From Eucommia ulmoides (taxonomy: Eukaryota > Streptophyta > Magnoliopsida > Garryales > Eucommiaceae): 64,000 bases of DNA. This document shows positions 34,427 to 45,716 of this stretch, one piece after another. Each line of letters begins with the position of its first letter. Positions within the stretch are counted from its first letter, which is position 1. The notes below the pieces were generated by a model. The model was not told the origin of the DNA, did not search any database, and saw only the letters and a list, made by a program, of their open reading frames with translations. The position numbers and the translations under genes are program-made. The stretch lies in contig CM028326.1 of NCBI GenBank assembly GCA_016647705.1, positions 47,420,285-47,484,284 on the forward strand, read 5' to 3'.

Positions 34427-35863
34427 AGAAATGATGTCAGGGATACCTTGCGTACGTGATTGACACCACTCAGAGAAAAGTTCCGGTGACAGAAATTCTA
34501 GTAGTCAGAGATTTTTCTGACGTATTTCCATACGAATTGCCAGGGTTACCCGTAGATAGGGAGATGGAATTCATGATCGAGTTATTTCCAGGCACTACCC
34601 CTATATCGATTCCACCTTATCGTATGGCACCTACTGAGCTAAAAGAGTTAAAAGTGAAGTTGCAAGATTTATTAGACTATGGGTTTATCAAGCCCAATGT
34701 CTCCCCATGGGGTGCCCCAGTGCTGTTCATAAAAGAAGAATGATGACACGTTGAGAATGTGTATTGACTATTGGCAGCTGAATAGGGTGACGGTTCGCAA
34801 TAAATACCCGTTGCCTAGGATTAATGACTTGTTTGACCAGCTCCAGAAAGCTAAAGTATTTTTCAAGATAGATCTTCGATCGGGGTATCACCAACTGAAA
34901 GTCAGAGATAGTAACGTGGCAAAAATAGTGTTCCATACGAGATATGGACACTATGAATTTCTGGTTATGCCCTTTGGATTGACAAATGCCCCTGCGGCTT
35001 TCATGGATTCGATAAACCGTATCTTTCAACCTTATCTAGATCAATTTATTATAGTGTTCATTGATGACATTTTGATCTATTCCCAAAGTAGAGAAGAGCA
35101 TGCGAAGCATCTCTAGATTGTATTGCAGACATTGCGGGAGAAGCGATTATATGCAAAATTTAGTAAATGTGAATTCTGGTTAGATCATGTGGTATTCTTG
35201 GGGCATGTTATTTCAGGAGATGGTATTCAGGTAGATCCGAAGAAAGTTGAAGTTGTTGTTCAGTGAGAAAGACCGAAAAATGTGACTGAAATTCGAAGCT
35301 TTTTAGGATTGGCGGGTTACTATCGATGGTTTGTGCAAGGATTTTCCGTTATAGCTACCCTGTTGACTCGATTGACCTGCAAGGAATTCAAATTTGAGTG
35401 GACTAATAAATGTGAGTAGAGTTTCCAGGAGTTGAAGAGTAGATTGATATCGGCACCAATATTGTCCCTCCTATCAGAAGGTGGTGGTTTCGTGATTTAT
35501 AGTGACGCATCACACCAAGGGCTAGGATATGTTCTGATGCAGCATGGTCACTTAATCGCATGTGCATCTCAACAATTGAAGAACCATGAGCGTAATTACC
35601 CGACGCACGATTTGGAGTTGGCTGCAATTGTGTTCGCCCTAAAGATTTGGAGGCATTACCTATATGGCGAGACATGTGAAATATACACCGACCATCAGAG
35701 TTTGAAGTACTTGTTTACTCAGAAGGAATTAAATCTGAGGCAGAGCCGTTGGATGGAGTTGATCAAGGACTACTATTGCACCATCCATTATCATCCAAGA
35801 AAGGCTAATGTTGTAGCTGATGCTTTGAGTCGAAAATCGACAGGCTCGGTAGCACACCATTGA
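34427..35863 (+). pseudogene. element B reverse transcriptase and RNase H
   Basis: The RT start (DVFPYELPGLPVDREMEF, PWGAPVLF) is in frame 1 up to about 34,741. From there everything to 37,396 is again in the gag frame, so two compensating shifts flank this piece. RT motifs: [45 protein letters not shown] and the catalytic box FIDDILIYS (about 35,057-35,083), intact. RNase H has [49 protein letters not shown] and ADALSRKS, with D, E, D and D all present. Stops at 35,114, 35,264, 35,418 and 35,861. Confidence 0.93.
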
Positions 35864-35878
35864 GTCCCTCATGCTAAC

Positions 35879-37396
35879 TTGTATGCAGAGTTGAGATTGT
35901 TGCAAGTTCAGTTAGCGGTTGATCAGACGGAAGCATTGCTTGCAACCTTGACTTTGAGGCCGACGTTGATTGACCGCATTATTGAAGCTCAAAAGTCAGA
36001 CATTCAATTGGAGAGGATCCGAGATGAAGTGAAAAATGGTCACAGAACTGATCATCATATCAGGGATAGTGATGAAGCTTTGATGTGTGGAAATAGGCTG
36101 TGTGTGCCTAATGATGTCAATTTGAAAAATGATATCTTGGAAGAGGCGCATAGCTCAGCGTACGCAATGCATCCGGGGAGCATCAAAATGTATCGAGATT
36201 TGCATGAGCATTATTGGTAAATCGGAATGAAATAGGAGATCGCAGAATTTGTTATCAGGTGCCTTGTGTGTCAACAAGTAAAGATTGAGCATCAACCTCC
36301 AGGTAGGTTGTTGCAACCTCTACCTATTCCAGAGTGAAAGTGGGAGCATATCATGATGGATTTCGTTTCAAGATTACCCTGTACTCAAAAGAGGTATAAT
36401 TCCATCTGGATGATCGTTGATAGGCTTACCAAGTCTGCCCATTTTTTGGCCGTAAAGACGATATTTTCTCTTGAAAAGTATGCCCAATTGTATATTGATG
36501 AGATTATTAGGTTGCATGGCGCACCGATTTCTATAGTGTCGGATAGAGATCTAAGATTTACTTCGAGGTTCTGGCCGAGTCTCCAGACTGCCTTAGGTAC
36601 CAAGCTAAAATTTAGCATCGCTTTTCATCCTCAGACAGATGGTCAATCAGGGCGTACGATTCAGACATTGGAAGATATGTTGCGGGGATTTGTTCTAGAA
36701 TTTCCTGGAAGTTGGGATGATCATTTGCCATTGATGGAATTTGCCTACAATAACAGCTACCACTCGGCAATTGAGATGGCTCCGTATGAGGCATTGTATG
36801 GTAGGAGATGCAGAACCCCAGTTTGTTGGACTGAGGTGGGTGAACGTAAATTGTTGATGTCGGACATAGCCCAGCTAACAGCAGACAAAGTAGAGGTGAT
36901 TTGAGAAAAGGTGAAAATTACTCAGAGTCGACAGAAGAGTTATGCAGACAAGCACCGGCGGGAGTTGGAGTTCGAGGTGGGAGATAATGTATTCTTGCGT
37001 ATTTCTCCGTGGAAAAGCATAATGAGATTCGGAAAGAAAGGGAAGTTGAGCCCAAGATACATCGGACCATATGAAATTCTAGAACGGGTTGGCACGACAG
37101 CGTATAGACTCGCGTTACCTCCAGAGTTATCTCGACTGCACGACGTTTTCTATGTATCGATACTCCGGAAATATGTGCCAAACCCTTTTCATGTGTTGAC
37201 TTCGCAGCCAATCGAATTGGAAGCAAATTTGTCCTACGTTGAGAAGTCAGTCCAAATCCTAAACTGTAAAGATCAAGTGTTGCAAACGAGGACGATCCCG
37301 TTAGTCAAAGTATTGTGGCGTAGTCATGCAGTAGAAGAGGCGACATGGGAGCGAGAGGAAGAAATGAGGAACAAATACCCGCATTTGTTCGACTAA
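35879..37396 (+). pseudogene. element B integrase with C-terminal chromodomain
   Basis: Integrase joins element DNA to the host chromosome. The His/Cys domain is around H-PGSIKMYRDLHEHYW and CLVCQQ (36,100-36,280). The catalytic core has MMDFVSRLP, IVSDRDLRFTS and NNSYHSAIEMAPYEALYG. The third acidic residue, normally the Glu in GQSERT, is Gly here (GQSGRT, about 36,640). The C-terminal part has LSPRYIGPYEILERVG and LPPELSRLHDVFYVS. The final about 50 residues (PLVKVLWRSHAVEEATWERE, ending PHLFD) are a chromodomain, the mark of chromoviruses and thought to guide integration to heterochromatin. Stops near 36,218, 36,232, 36,336 and 36,902. Confidence 0.92.
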
Positions 37397-37399
37397 GGT

Positions 37400-37456
37400 A
37401 AAAAAAAAAAAAAAAAAAAAAAAAATTCGGACAAAATTTCTTTTAGGAGAGAAGAG
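37400..37456 (+). other. poly-A run and purine tract of element B
   Basis: A run of about 26 A (37,400-37,425) followed by a purine-rich AGGAGAGAAGAG (37,445-37,456) directly before the LTR. The tract is less G-rich than that of element A and may be mutated. Confidence 0.7.
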
Positions 37457-37751
37457 TTGTAAAAACCTAAATTGTAGAACGTACATCATAAATTGTTGGA
37501 TTTTAGAGCATTAGAAAATTTTAGGGTAAAACTTTTATTGATTAAAATTCAAATCAAAAATTGGGGGTCAAATTGTAAATTTAGAAACATAAAAATTTAA
37601 ACTTGAGATTTGAATTGACAATTAAAAATCAAAAAGTAAAAATATTAAGGGTAAAATTATAATTTTTGAAACTTTTAAAAATTGAAATTTATTGAAATTA
37701 AGATCTTAAAGAAATTGGGAGGGAAAAGTGCAATTTAACTATTTTTTTTAA

Positions 37752-37782
<31 letters not shown>

Positions 37783-37889
37783 AATATAAACGTTGTGTGT
37801 GTGTGTGACGGACGACCAAACTGGCCAAAAGGAGAGAGCGATCGTGGGGCGACGTGGCATGCTTAGGATCAGATTAATCCACTTAATTC

Positions 37890-37893
<4 letters not shown>

Positions 37894-37954
<61 letters not shown>
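37894..37954 (+). repeat. (TA)n at the LTR promoter
   Basis: A 61-bp pure TA run at the TATA position. The 5' LTR has 11 bp at the same place. Confidence 0.95.
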
Positions 37955-37955
<1 letters not shown>

Positions 37956-38865
37956 GCATGCATGTAGTTCATCAGGGAAGATCAAATCTGAAAATTTAGA
38001 AAAAAATCTAGAGAGAGAGAAAAAGGACCGGAGGAGGACGGGGCTGTCGGAGTTCCGTGATCGGCGTTTCTCCGGTGAGCAGTGCGTGTGTCTCGTGGAT
38101 GCATGTGTGTGTTTCTGTGGCTACTGCTATGTGCCTCTGCTTTGAATCAATCGTGTGGGTTTTCCGGTAGTTCACTCGGCGGTCGTGGGGGTGAGATTGT
38201 CAACGATGTGATCGTTACCGTCCGTCGCCATCGTCTAGTAAGTAATTATGTATATTTGTCTCTGATTATTTTGGTAGGTGTGGGCATGCATGTGTGTTGT
38301 TCCGTCGTCGGTCTGGTGGTTCCGCTGGTAGGTGGGTGTGTAACAGTATAGGTGGGTTATCCGTTCGGTCCGACGATATCGTCGATGTTGTGTGTGTGTG
38401 TGTACTTTGCTTGATGACTGTGTGTGTGCAGGTTGTTCCTACGGTGGGTATTCTGTCCATGGTGTTTGTGGTTTGTATGTGTGATGCCGACGGTTGCAGC
38501 GTGTGGGGAGGGGTGTGTGAGCTCGATAATCTTGTAGGTGTGTGTGTTCGGCTATGGGGCGGACGATGGTGGTAGTGGCTGGTGTGCAGGGTTGGCGGTG
38601 AGGGTCGGCTGAGAGTGGGAAGTCGCTGGTAGACGGTAGTAGAAGAAAGAGAGAGGGCAGCTCTGAAACGGGAGTAGGAAGCAGAGCAGAGGCGAAAAAT
38701 GAAGAGAGAGAGGGAGAAGCCGTTGGGGGTGGGATCGCCGTGGAGTTTCATCGGCATGTGTGGGCCGTCGGTGATCACGTAGGTGTGTGGTATGGTCGGA
38801 GCAGTAGCCGGCGATGAGTCCCAGATCCGGGAGTACAGAAATAGAAAAACAAACTGGAAAAAAAA

Positions 38866-38922
<57 letters not shown>
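38866..38922 (+). repeat. (AAT)n microsatellite
   Basis: About 19 AAT units after a short A-run. The 5' LTR has only a run of A at the matching position (about 31,190-31,204), so the microsatellite arose after insertion. Confidence 0.95.
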
Positions 38923-38923
<1 letters not shown>

Positions 38924-39454
38924 GAGAAAAGGGGAATTGCACAAATAACCCCGATAAAATTCAAATCCATCTCGCGGCACGTTAACGATTCGAAATGGAT
39001 ATTGTTTTTCGTTAAATTTATTTTAGTTTTGTTAAATTAAATTCTAGCATAAAAATTTTTGTAACTGGAATAGTAAATTTGGGATCGTTCATATTACAAG
39101 ATTTTTATGCAATAATTAACGAAATAAAATTATAAGAATAATAACAATTTTCATAAATAAAATATGAGGAATGGAAGTATGCGGAACTTAGGGCCTGCAT
39201 TACATAATTGAGTGTTTTTACATAAAATATTAATATAGGCTCTGTCATTATTAGGTTCACAGGCACCGGCATCCAGATAGAGTGCAGTCAGTGTCCGTTT
39301 TGCAAAACAGATATCGAGGTGAGTGTACTGTCTTCTTGCCAAATTATTTGTATACATATCTATGATGGAAAATGTTTGTATTTAAATTAGATGCTTTTAA
39401 AAATTATGTGGTGATTTGACGATGTTGGTTAGATGATATTATTGAGTGATATGA

Positions 39455-39562
39455 TCCGCTTCGGCGGAGTGATGTTTATCCGCTTCAGTGGAGTGATGTT
39501 TATCTGTTTCGGCAGAGTGAAGTTAGACGTTTATATTGCGCAGTGATTATCCGCTTCGGTGG
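39455..39562 (+). repeat. hairpin array in LTR B (3' copy)
   Basis: Four hairpins: CCGCTTCGGCGG, CCGCTTCAGTGG, CTGTTTCGGCAG and CCGCTTCGGTGG. Changes from the 5' copy leave Watson-Crick or G-U pairs. It is followed by TTCGTAGGA...TCCTACGAA, a 9-bp stem. Confidence 0.9.
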
Positions 39563-40230
39563 AGTGATGGGTGTTCGTAGGAAGGCATATCCTACGAATG
39601 GTATGGTACCGTTGCAACTCCTGATCGTGAGGTTAAAACGATCGCTATGGCTAGCCCATGTGTGTTGTGGTGGAGTGGTGTGTTTGGGATGTGTGTTTGA
39701 GTTGTGTGTTTGAGATGTGGTGTTTTACTCACATTAGGTGATTTATTATGATGATTGGTATGATTTTATACTAGATGGATTTGGATGAAACTTATGTATA
39801 TCGCTTTATTTTCACTGCTTATATACTTATGTGTGATCCATATTTAATTGTGGTAATATTTAGAATGTATTATTTTTATTTTTATTTTAAATGTTTTACT
39901 AAGAAAGCAGTACACTCGCAGGTACAACAGCTAGGAGTCGGTCCCCTACTGGCACTAGGTAGAGTCCGGCGATGGTGTAGTATGGAAATATTTTGGGGGG
40001 GAGCTGTCTGAGGCGAACCTGTGAGCGTTTCATTGTTGTTATACTTTTGTTGTTATTATAATTGAGGGACGGGTGTGTCCCCAGTTAGAGATGTTGTATA
40101 TGGTCAAAAAAAAATGGTTGTATATTTTTGTATGCACTTTGTCGTTTACTAGTGGGTTTGACGTTAAGATAAGGTCATGTCGACGTCACGCCGGCCCCAC
40201 GATGACGGGTGTCCGGGGTGGGGTGTGACA

Positions 40231-42051
40231 TTGTCCGTCCATTCGACGGTGAGGTCGTTCACTCCGGTGGTGTGTTATTGTCGTGGGTTTTTGCCAGTGG
40301 GTTTTTGTATTTAGATAGAAATTGTGTGTGTGTGTGTGTATGTGTGTGTGTGTGTATGCTCTTCAATGTTGTCAGTATGTGTGCCTCTCCAACGAGTGTG
40401 TGTGTGTGTTCCATCGTGTATGAGTGTGTGTGGGTAGTGTCGGCCAAACCCAGTAAAACAAAACTGAAACAGAAAAGTGAGTGAGAGAGAAAGTTGAACC
40501 AGGAGCAAATTCCCAAAACAGAAAAGAGAACCATCACAGCGGCGGTGAAGATGCAGTGAGCTAATCAGAAAAGTGGCGATTCGGGAACATGTAAAATTTT
40601 AATCAAGTCGTATTAACGTGAAATTAAATTATTAGTACTAAAAATTTCACAGTCGTAATAGTAATTCTCGTAATCGTAATAATGTTTTACTAATCACTAA
40701 TCTAAATAAAGTGGTATAGTAAATATTAACGTAGCAAAACGGTCGAAGTCATAATTTTTCACAATAGAATTTGGGGAATAGGGAATAATGAAATTTAGGG
40801 CCTATATTGCATGTTAGATTTTTTTCAATAAAATATTAATTTAGGTCCTATCACTATTAGATTCGCAGGCGCCGGTGTCCCAGTAGGGTTTGGACAGAGA
40901 TAGTTTTGCAGTGCGAAAATCGAGGTGAGTGTACTGTCTTCTATATTAATTTACAAATTTTATTTTCTTATAAATTATGGAAAATGTGTTTATTTAAAAA
41001 AATAGATGAATTTGCAACTTATATGGATCAAATTGGTTTTGGTGTTTAAGGTGGAAAATGATTTTTGGACCAAGTGGGTTTTAAAGGTGATTTTTGTCTA
41101 ACTATGCCATAGTTTTCTTCTCGGTAGGTGGGTATGACTTACGAGATGTAAATTTTCTTCTCGTTAGACGGGTATGACCTACGAGATATGAATTTTCTTC
41201 TTGTCAGGCAGATACGACCTGCGAGATGTGGATTTCTTCTCGTCAGGAAGATATGTCCTGCAAGATGTGGATTACCTGCTAGGCAAGTCCTGTAGGGTGG
41301 ATTGACCCGTCAGGAGTGCAAATCCTACGGGTAGTACAGTACCGTTGCAACTCCCGATAATGAGGTAAAAACGATCCTATGGCTAATAAGAGAGGATGTG
41401 GGGAGTATTTTATATTATGTTGGAATGTTTGGATGGGTTGATTTAAAATATTTGGACTGCTTAACTTAAAACATTTGTTTTGGGTGTTTTAGATGTATTA
41501 TTTTTTTACTTTGGTGGCAGTTGGGAATTGGTTTCATATATGGTATGCGATGTACGGTATTATCTTTATAGTATTTCATTCCATTGGTGGCAGTGGAACT
41601 GGATTTTCAACCGGGTATGTGACATAAAATATCATATTTTGAAAGGTGATAGTTAACATTTGTGTTTGATCCATTAAATGTTTTTTATTATGAAGATTGT
41701 ACACTGATAAAAAAATATTTGGTTTCAGGTACCGCGACTAGGAGTTAATCCACTACTGGCACTAGGTAGAGTCCAGAGGTAGTGTCATTCTGAAGGTGAG
41801 TCGGTCGGATGTGAACCGTGGAAGGTTAAGATATTTTTGTGTTTTTGGTTGTGAATATTTGGGACCGGTATATTCCCAAATCTTGAGACGGATGTATATA
41901 TATATATATATATATATATTGGAAAAAAATTTATAGTAGCGTGAGTAGGTAGGTATATATGTATGGATGGATATGCATTGATGGGTCAGGTCACGTCAGG
42001 TTGACGTTACGCCTAGCCTCGGTTGACGGGTGCCCGGGGTGGGATATAGCA
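40231..42051 (+). repeat. 3' LTR of element A, right part
   Basis: Resumes TTGTCCGTCC...TTCGACGGTGAGGTCGTTCA, matching 23,236 onward in the 5' LTR. It includes the hairpin array (41,119-41,265) and ends GGGTGGGATATAGCA. The SIRE gag remnant follows directly. Confidence 0.92.
41119..41265 (+). repeat. hairpin array in LTR A (3' copy)
   Basis: Four 40-bp units matching the 5' copy, with different base changes. Examples: CTCGGTAGG with CTTACGAG, CTTGTCAGG with CCTGCGAG, CTCGTCAGG with TCCTGCAAG. Most changes keep pairing or leave a G-U pair. Confidence 0.85.
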
Positions 42052-43236
42052 CTTATTGCTTTTACGTATGTTTTTGGAAAAAAAAATTAACTAGAGCAAA
42101 AAATTGCAACTCTTGAAAATAAGAAGTTTAGTACTATCAAATCTCTCAAGAAAAAGAATTTGAACAAATATTTTGAAACTGTTGAGTTTAAAAATGCTTT
42201 TTTTGAAATCAGTAAGTTGTGTGATAAAATTGAGTCTCTTGAGGATGAGACTGAGATTTTTAAAAATGATTTTTATGATCTTCAACAGAATGAATTTAAA
42301 AGAAAAAATCTTAAAACCTTGAATGAGGCCTTGAGTATTGAATTAGACAATACAAGGCGTGAGATTGATAGAGCTCGTGTGAAAATCCATTCTGTTGAAA
42401 ATAAGTGCCAAATTCTTAAGAATGATCTTGAATTTATGCATAAAAAGAATTTTGGTTTACAGGTAAACGTTAGCACCAATGAACGGTTACTTGAGAAGAC
42501 TCAAAATGAGCTTAAAGAAGCAATGGATAAATTCAAGGATGTTAAAAGTACTAAATCTGTTGAAAAACCAATAGTTACTAAAGCTGCTTCTCAAAATCGC
42601 AGATAATATTATGCTCTTGTAAGAAACACTGACTATTCGAAGAGGCGCGGTAACAGTATTAAGTGTTTTTATTGTGGTAAATTTGGTCATTATGAAAACT
42701 TTTGTTATTTATTACATGGTTACCATGTCGGATCCAGAAATAACTGGATATCAAAAAAATAAAATTTTGGTGCAGGTACAAATCAGAGATTCAGACAAAG
42801 GTATAATAAATACTACGTGCCAACAAGGAAATTTGAACAGACAAGAAGGTACAATGAATATGCCCTGCCAAAGAGGGAACCAAGGTTCAATGTACCTAAT
42901 AAGAAGAATCAGCATGTGCCACATACAAGAGTACAAAAGCAACAAGCTCAATATGTGAGAGCTGACAAAGCTTATCCACAACCAACGGCAAGATACCAGT
43001 ATAAGAAAAAGTTCATTTACAAAGTTGTGCCAAAGCAGCATGAAACACCAAACAAATGTAAAGAAGTTCTTACTGAATTAGTTCAAAGAATTGTTATACC
43101 TAAGAAGGATGAAATTAAGGTGAAAAATCAAGTATTGGTGGAGTCAAAGGATACCAAGTCAGAAATTAGTAATCCACCAAAGGTACACACACCACTTGCT
43201 CCCAAAGATGATCCAGGTATGTCAAAATTTCTTTAA
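42052..43236 (+). pseudogene. SIRE-like gag remnant
   Basis: The C-terminal half of a copia gag. A long coiled-coil-like Lys/Glu/Asn-rich region (about 42,090-42,606) ends at a TAA. In another frame follows one CCHC knuckle, CFYCGKFGHYENFC (about 42,661-42,702), intact. Then comes a basic Gln/Pro-rich tail (42,817-43,236; PHTRVQKQQAQY, then KEVLTELVQRI) to a stop at 43,236. The N-terminal gag, primer site and leader were lost at the junction with gypsy A. In intact SIRE elements protease, integrase, RT and RNase H would follow; none is present here. Confidence 0.8.
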
Positions 43237-43852
43237 GTTTAAGTTTATTAATTTTGTTAAGGAGACTGAATCTATTCATTATAAAATTTAGATGTGTGCA
43301 ATATGTGTGTGTGTGTGTGTGTGTATGTGTGTGTTTAAATGTGTGAGTAATTAATTCTTTTTAAAATATATGTGGATCAAAATAAGAGGTAAAAAATTGA
43401 GCTAAGTTGATCAAATTAGGTTTAAATGCACAAAATCAAACAGCTCATAATGAGCAGTCGACTCATGAGTCGACCGACAGTTTCAGGTTGGAATATCGAG
43501 AGTCACGCTGCGTTCATCTATCGACTGCCCTGTCGACTGATCATGTCGGGATATAAATACCCTGACTTGTTTGTTTCTTTTCATCCAAAACTAAAAACCC
43601 TTCTTCTCTAAAACCCTTCATCTCCCAAGTTCGTTCAAGCCTAAATCTCACGAAATTAGTTCATTTCGGCTCGGATTAGAATAATTTTTGGTTGAATCAA
43701 AAGGTCTAAAGCTCAAATCTGTGTATTGGAGGCTGATTACTCGCGAAAAAACAAGGTTAGTCTTCTCTAAATTCTAGGGTTTCGGTTGGTTCTTGGTTTA
43801 GACTTAATTTCTTGAGATATTTTGGTTGAGTTATTATAAATTTGTGTGAAAA
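43237..43852 (+). other. promoter-like leader before the env-like frame
   Basis: Non-coding. It contains a (GT)n run (43,303-43,334), TCGAC motifs (GCAGTCGACTCATGAGTCGA at about 43,452 and CATCTATCGACTGCCCTGTC), a TATA box GGATATAAATACCC (about 43,549-43,562), and a CT-rich leader with TTCTTCTCTAAAACCCTTCA. A donor-like CAAG|GTTAGTCTTCTC lies near 43,753. It looks like a promoter and 5' leader. Confidence 0.45.
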
Positions 43853-45095
43853 ATGCCTAGAATCAAGAATCGTGCTAATAGGGCCACATTTAACAATGTA
43901 TTTTTTCGAAAGGAAGAGGATGAGAAAAAATATAATGAGGAGTTTGTCAACCGAAAGGTTTTAGGTTGCAAACCTATTGATTTTGTTGATTTGAAAGAGA
44001 AAAATATTGATATTGAAGTATATTTTAGGAATTTGAGGTGGGTTGATTTTGTCACCCAAATGAATGAGTGGATGTCGGTATTGGTGAGAATTTTCTACAA
44101 CAATCTCACTTACAATAATATTTCAATTTCATCCTATGTTAAAGGAAAATAAATCCGGTTTGATAGGGGGTTATTATGTGATATTTTACCTAGAGAAGAC
44201 ATAGTTCCATACAATACCCCTCATTGGCTTTCAATAAATTCCAATAGAAGGGCAATTGCTGAGAAATTTGATTTAGAATGAGACAAAGCAGGATCATTAT
44301 CTATTGAGTATCGATTCCTTCATTTGGTGTTGACCTATTCGGTTGTGCCTAGAGGGGGAAGTCATGCTAATGTAAATGATTTTGATCTGTATTTGATGAA
44401 TGAGATTGTTAAAGGGATAAAACTGGATTTAGCTCATATCATGATGGACCACATGAAGTATCATGTTCAGAAACCCTATGGAATACTACCATATGCTGAT
44501 GCACTCCAAAGGTTGTTTGATCACTTTGGAGTTGTAATTGATCCTGATGAGCAAATGTTTATAACAATCACACCTGGATGGATCAATGTGGGGAATGCTT
44601 CGTTAATGGAATATGAGTACAGAGGAAATAGATGGGTAAAAAAGAGGAATTAGAAAAGGCAGAGAATACAGGCTGTAGGTGAGGAAGAAGAAAATGAAGA
44701 AGAAGTGAGCATAAATCAGAAGATGGATTTTCTCCATGATCGGATTGATGATCTAAGGATACATGCGGATTTAATGGATGATCAGATGACTGGGGTAGAA
44801 AATAAAATGGTTCAAATGAATATGAACATGGAAGCTGGATTTGGAAAAATCACAGGGAATTTGGAACAAATGTTTCAGTTTATGCGGTCATCTCATGACG
44901 GATACCAGCAGCAATACAATGCTCAGCCACACTTTACAGGACATCCTATGTTTGGAGCACAATAGTCCTTTGGAGGACCAACTGTAGCTGGACCATCTGG
45001 AGCAGGGCCATCTGGAATAGGACCATCAACACCGTTTCATCTACAAATGACTCCAGGACCAATTGTTCAGCCAGGTGTTCCACTAGTCCGATGGG
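43853..45095 (+). pseudogene. env-like / plant transposon-protein frame of SIRE-like element
   Basis: A frame starting MPRIKNRANRATFNNVFFRK in the position where SIRE-type elements carry their extra 3' ORF. I recognise the general type known as 'putative plant transposon protein' (about 250 residues; here NRKVLGCKPIDFVDL, YNTPHWLSINSNRRAIAEKF, YRFLHLVLTYSVVPRGGSH and YGILPYADALQRLFDHFGV). It is followed by a coiled-coil segment (INQKMDFLHDRIDDLRIHAD) and a Gly/Pro/Gln-rich tail. No signal peptide or convincing membrane segment is visible, so a real envelope role is doubtful. Stops near 44,150, 44,279, 44,651 and 44,963 break it. Frame is otherwise kept. Confidence 0.65.
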
Positions 45096-45716
45096 ACTTT
45101 ATTATCATTTTTCTGGACAGAGCCCCCATTTTTTATTTTTTATTTTTTTTTCAGACAAGTTCCACATTTACTATTTTTGGTCTATAATAATTAATTTAGG
45201 ATTGTAGTGAAACTTGATTTCTAGTGTATGAATTTTGATGGATTAACTAGACTTGATTGACTTAGTTAAATTTTTTATCTCTGATGATGATCCACATGGT
45301 ATTTGCTGAAAATAATTTTAATACATAAAGTTGATTTTTCTGGATTGATTCAATGTGTTTTTTTTAAAAAAAAAAAGTATTATCAATATTCTGATGTGAT
45401 TATTTTAGGTTTATTCTTTCAAAGTAAATAATATGTTTGCCTAGAGTAGAATTATTGAATGTCCCCCCCCCCCCCCCCTCCCTAAATTTTGTTTTTGAAA
45501 ATGACAAAAGAGGAGAATTAGTTGATGTTTTATTGAATATCTTAAGGGGGAGTTTAATTTTTATATTTGTGCTTTATGGATCATTTTTTTTTTATCTTTA
45601 TTCTTATGCTTAAAAGCGTTATAAAACTCGTCCTCGGATTCAGGAGGAGTGTAGTTATATTATTGTTTTGAAGAAAATATCAAAATTAATTGTCATCATA
45701 AAAAAGGGAGAGATTG
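45096..45716 (+). other. 3' spacer and purine tracts of SIRE-like element
   Basis: Non-coding. It contains an 18-C run (45,463-45,478 region), AAAAGAGGAGAATTAG near 45,505, CTTAAGGGGGAGTTTAA near 45,540, and the terminal AAAAAAGGGAGAGA (45,702-45,715) directly before the LTR. The arrangement matches that before the copia LTR at 2,757. Confidence 0.75.

Larger units (their letters stand above)
29874..40230 (+). mobile_element. element B: near-complete Tekay/Del-like chromovirus
   Basis: A 10,357-bp Ty3/gypsy element inserted in the 3' LTR of A. The target-site duplication TTGTC is at 29,869-29,873 and 40,231-40,235. It has a 5' LTR 29,874-32,527, primer site 32,532-32,543, gag-protease 32,750-34,426, RT, RNase H and integrase 34,456-36,904, C-terminus with chromodomain to 37,396, purine tract 37,445-37,456 and 3' LTR 37,458-40,230. 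All parts are in canonical gypsy order. The coding region has two frameshifts and about ten stops, so it cannot move by itself. A 135-bp stretch near the LTR starts differs by roughly a dozen bases between the two LTRs, which suggests an old insertion. Confidence 0.93.
37458..40230 (+). repeat. 3' LTR of element B
   Basis: A 2,773-bp LTR, TGTAAAAACC to GGGTGTGACA. It is about 120 bp longer than the 5' LTR, mainly through a TA run (37,894-37,954), a shorter TA run near 37,757-37,783 and an AAT run (38,866-38,922). Its hairpin array (39,455-39,562) has four units instead of five. Confidence 0.93.
22703..42051 (+). mobile_element. element A: Ty3/gypsy chromovirus relic (Tekay/Del-like)
   Basis: Contains a 5' LTR missing about its first 250 bp (22,703-25,171), a tRNA-Met-type primer site, a shortened pol (25,745-29,027), a purine tract (29,056-29,071) and a 3' LTR split by element B (29,073-29,873 and 40,231-42,051). 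The 5' junction shows that the SIRE LTR end, the SIRE primer site and the start of A were lost in one deletion, so no target-site duplication survives. The order of domains and the C-terminal chromodomain remnant place it with chromoviruses. Confidence 0.85.

Noticed and set aside
42052..42606. Host coiled-coil gene (148-codon Lys/Glu-rich ORF)
   Set aside because: It is followed by a retroviral-type CCHC knuckle and sits between LTR sequences in the right order, so it is better explained as copia gag.
43853..44965. True retroviral envelope gene
   Set aside because: No signal peptide, convincing transmembrane segment or cleavage motif. The peptide resembles the plant transposon-protein type.
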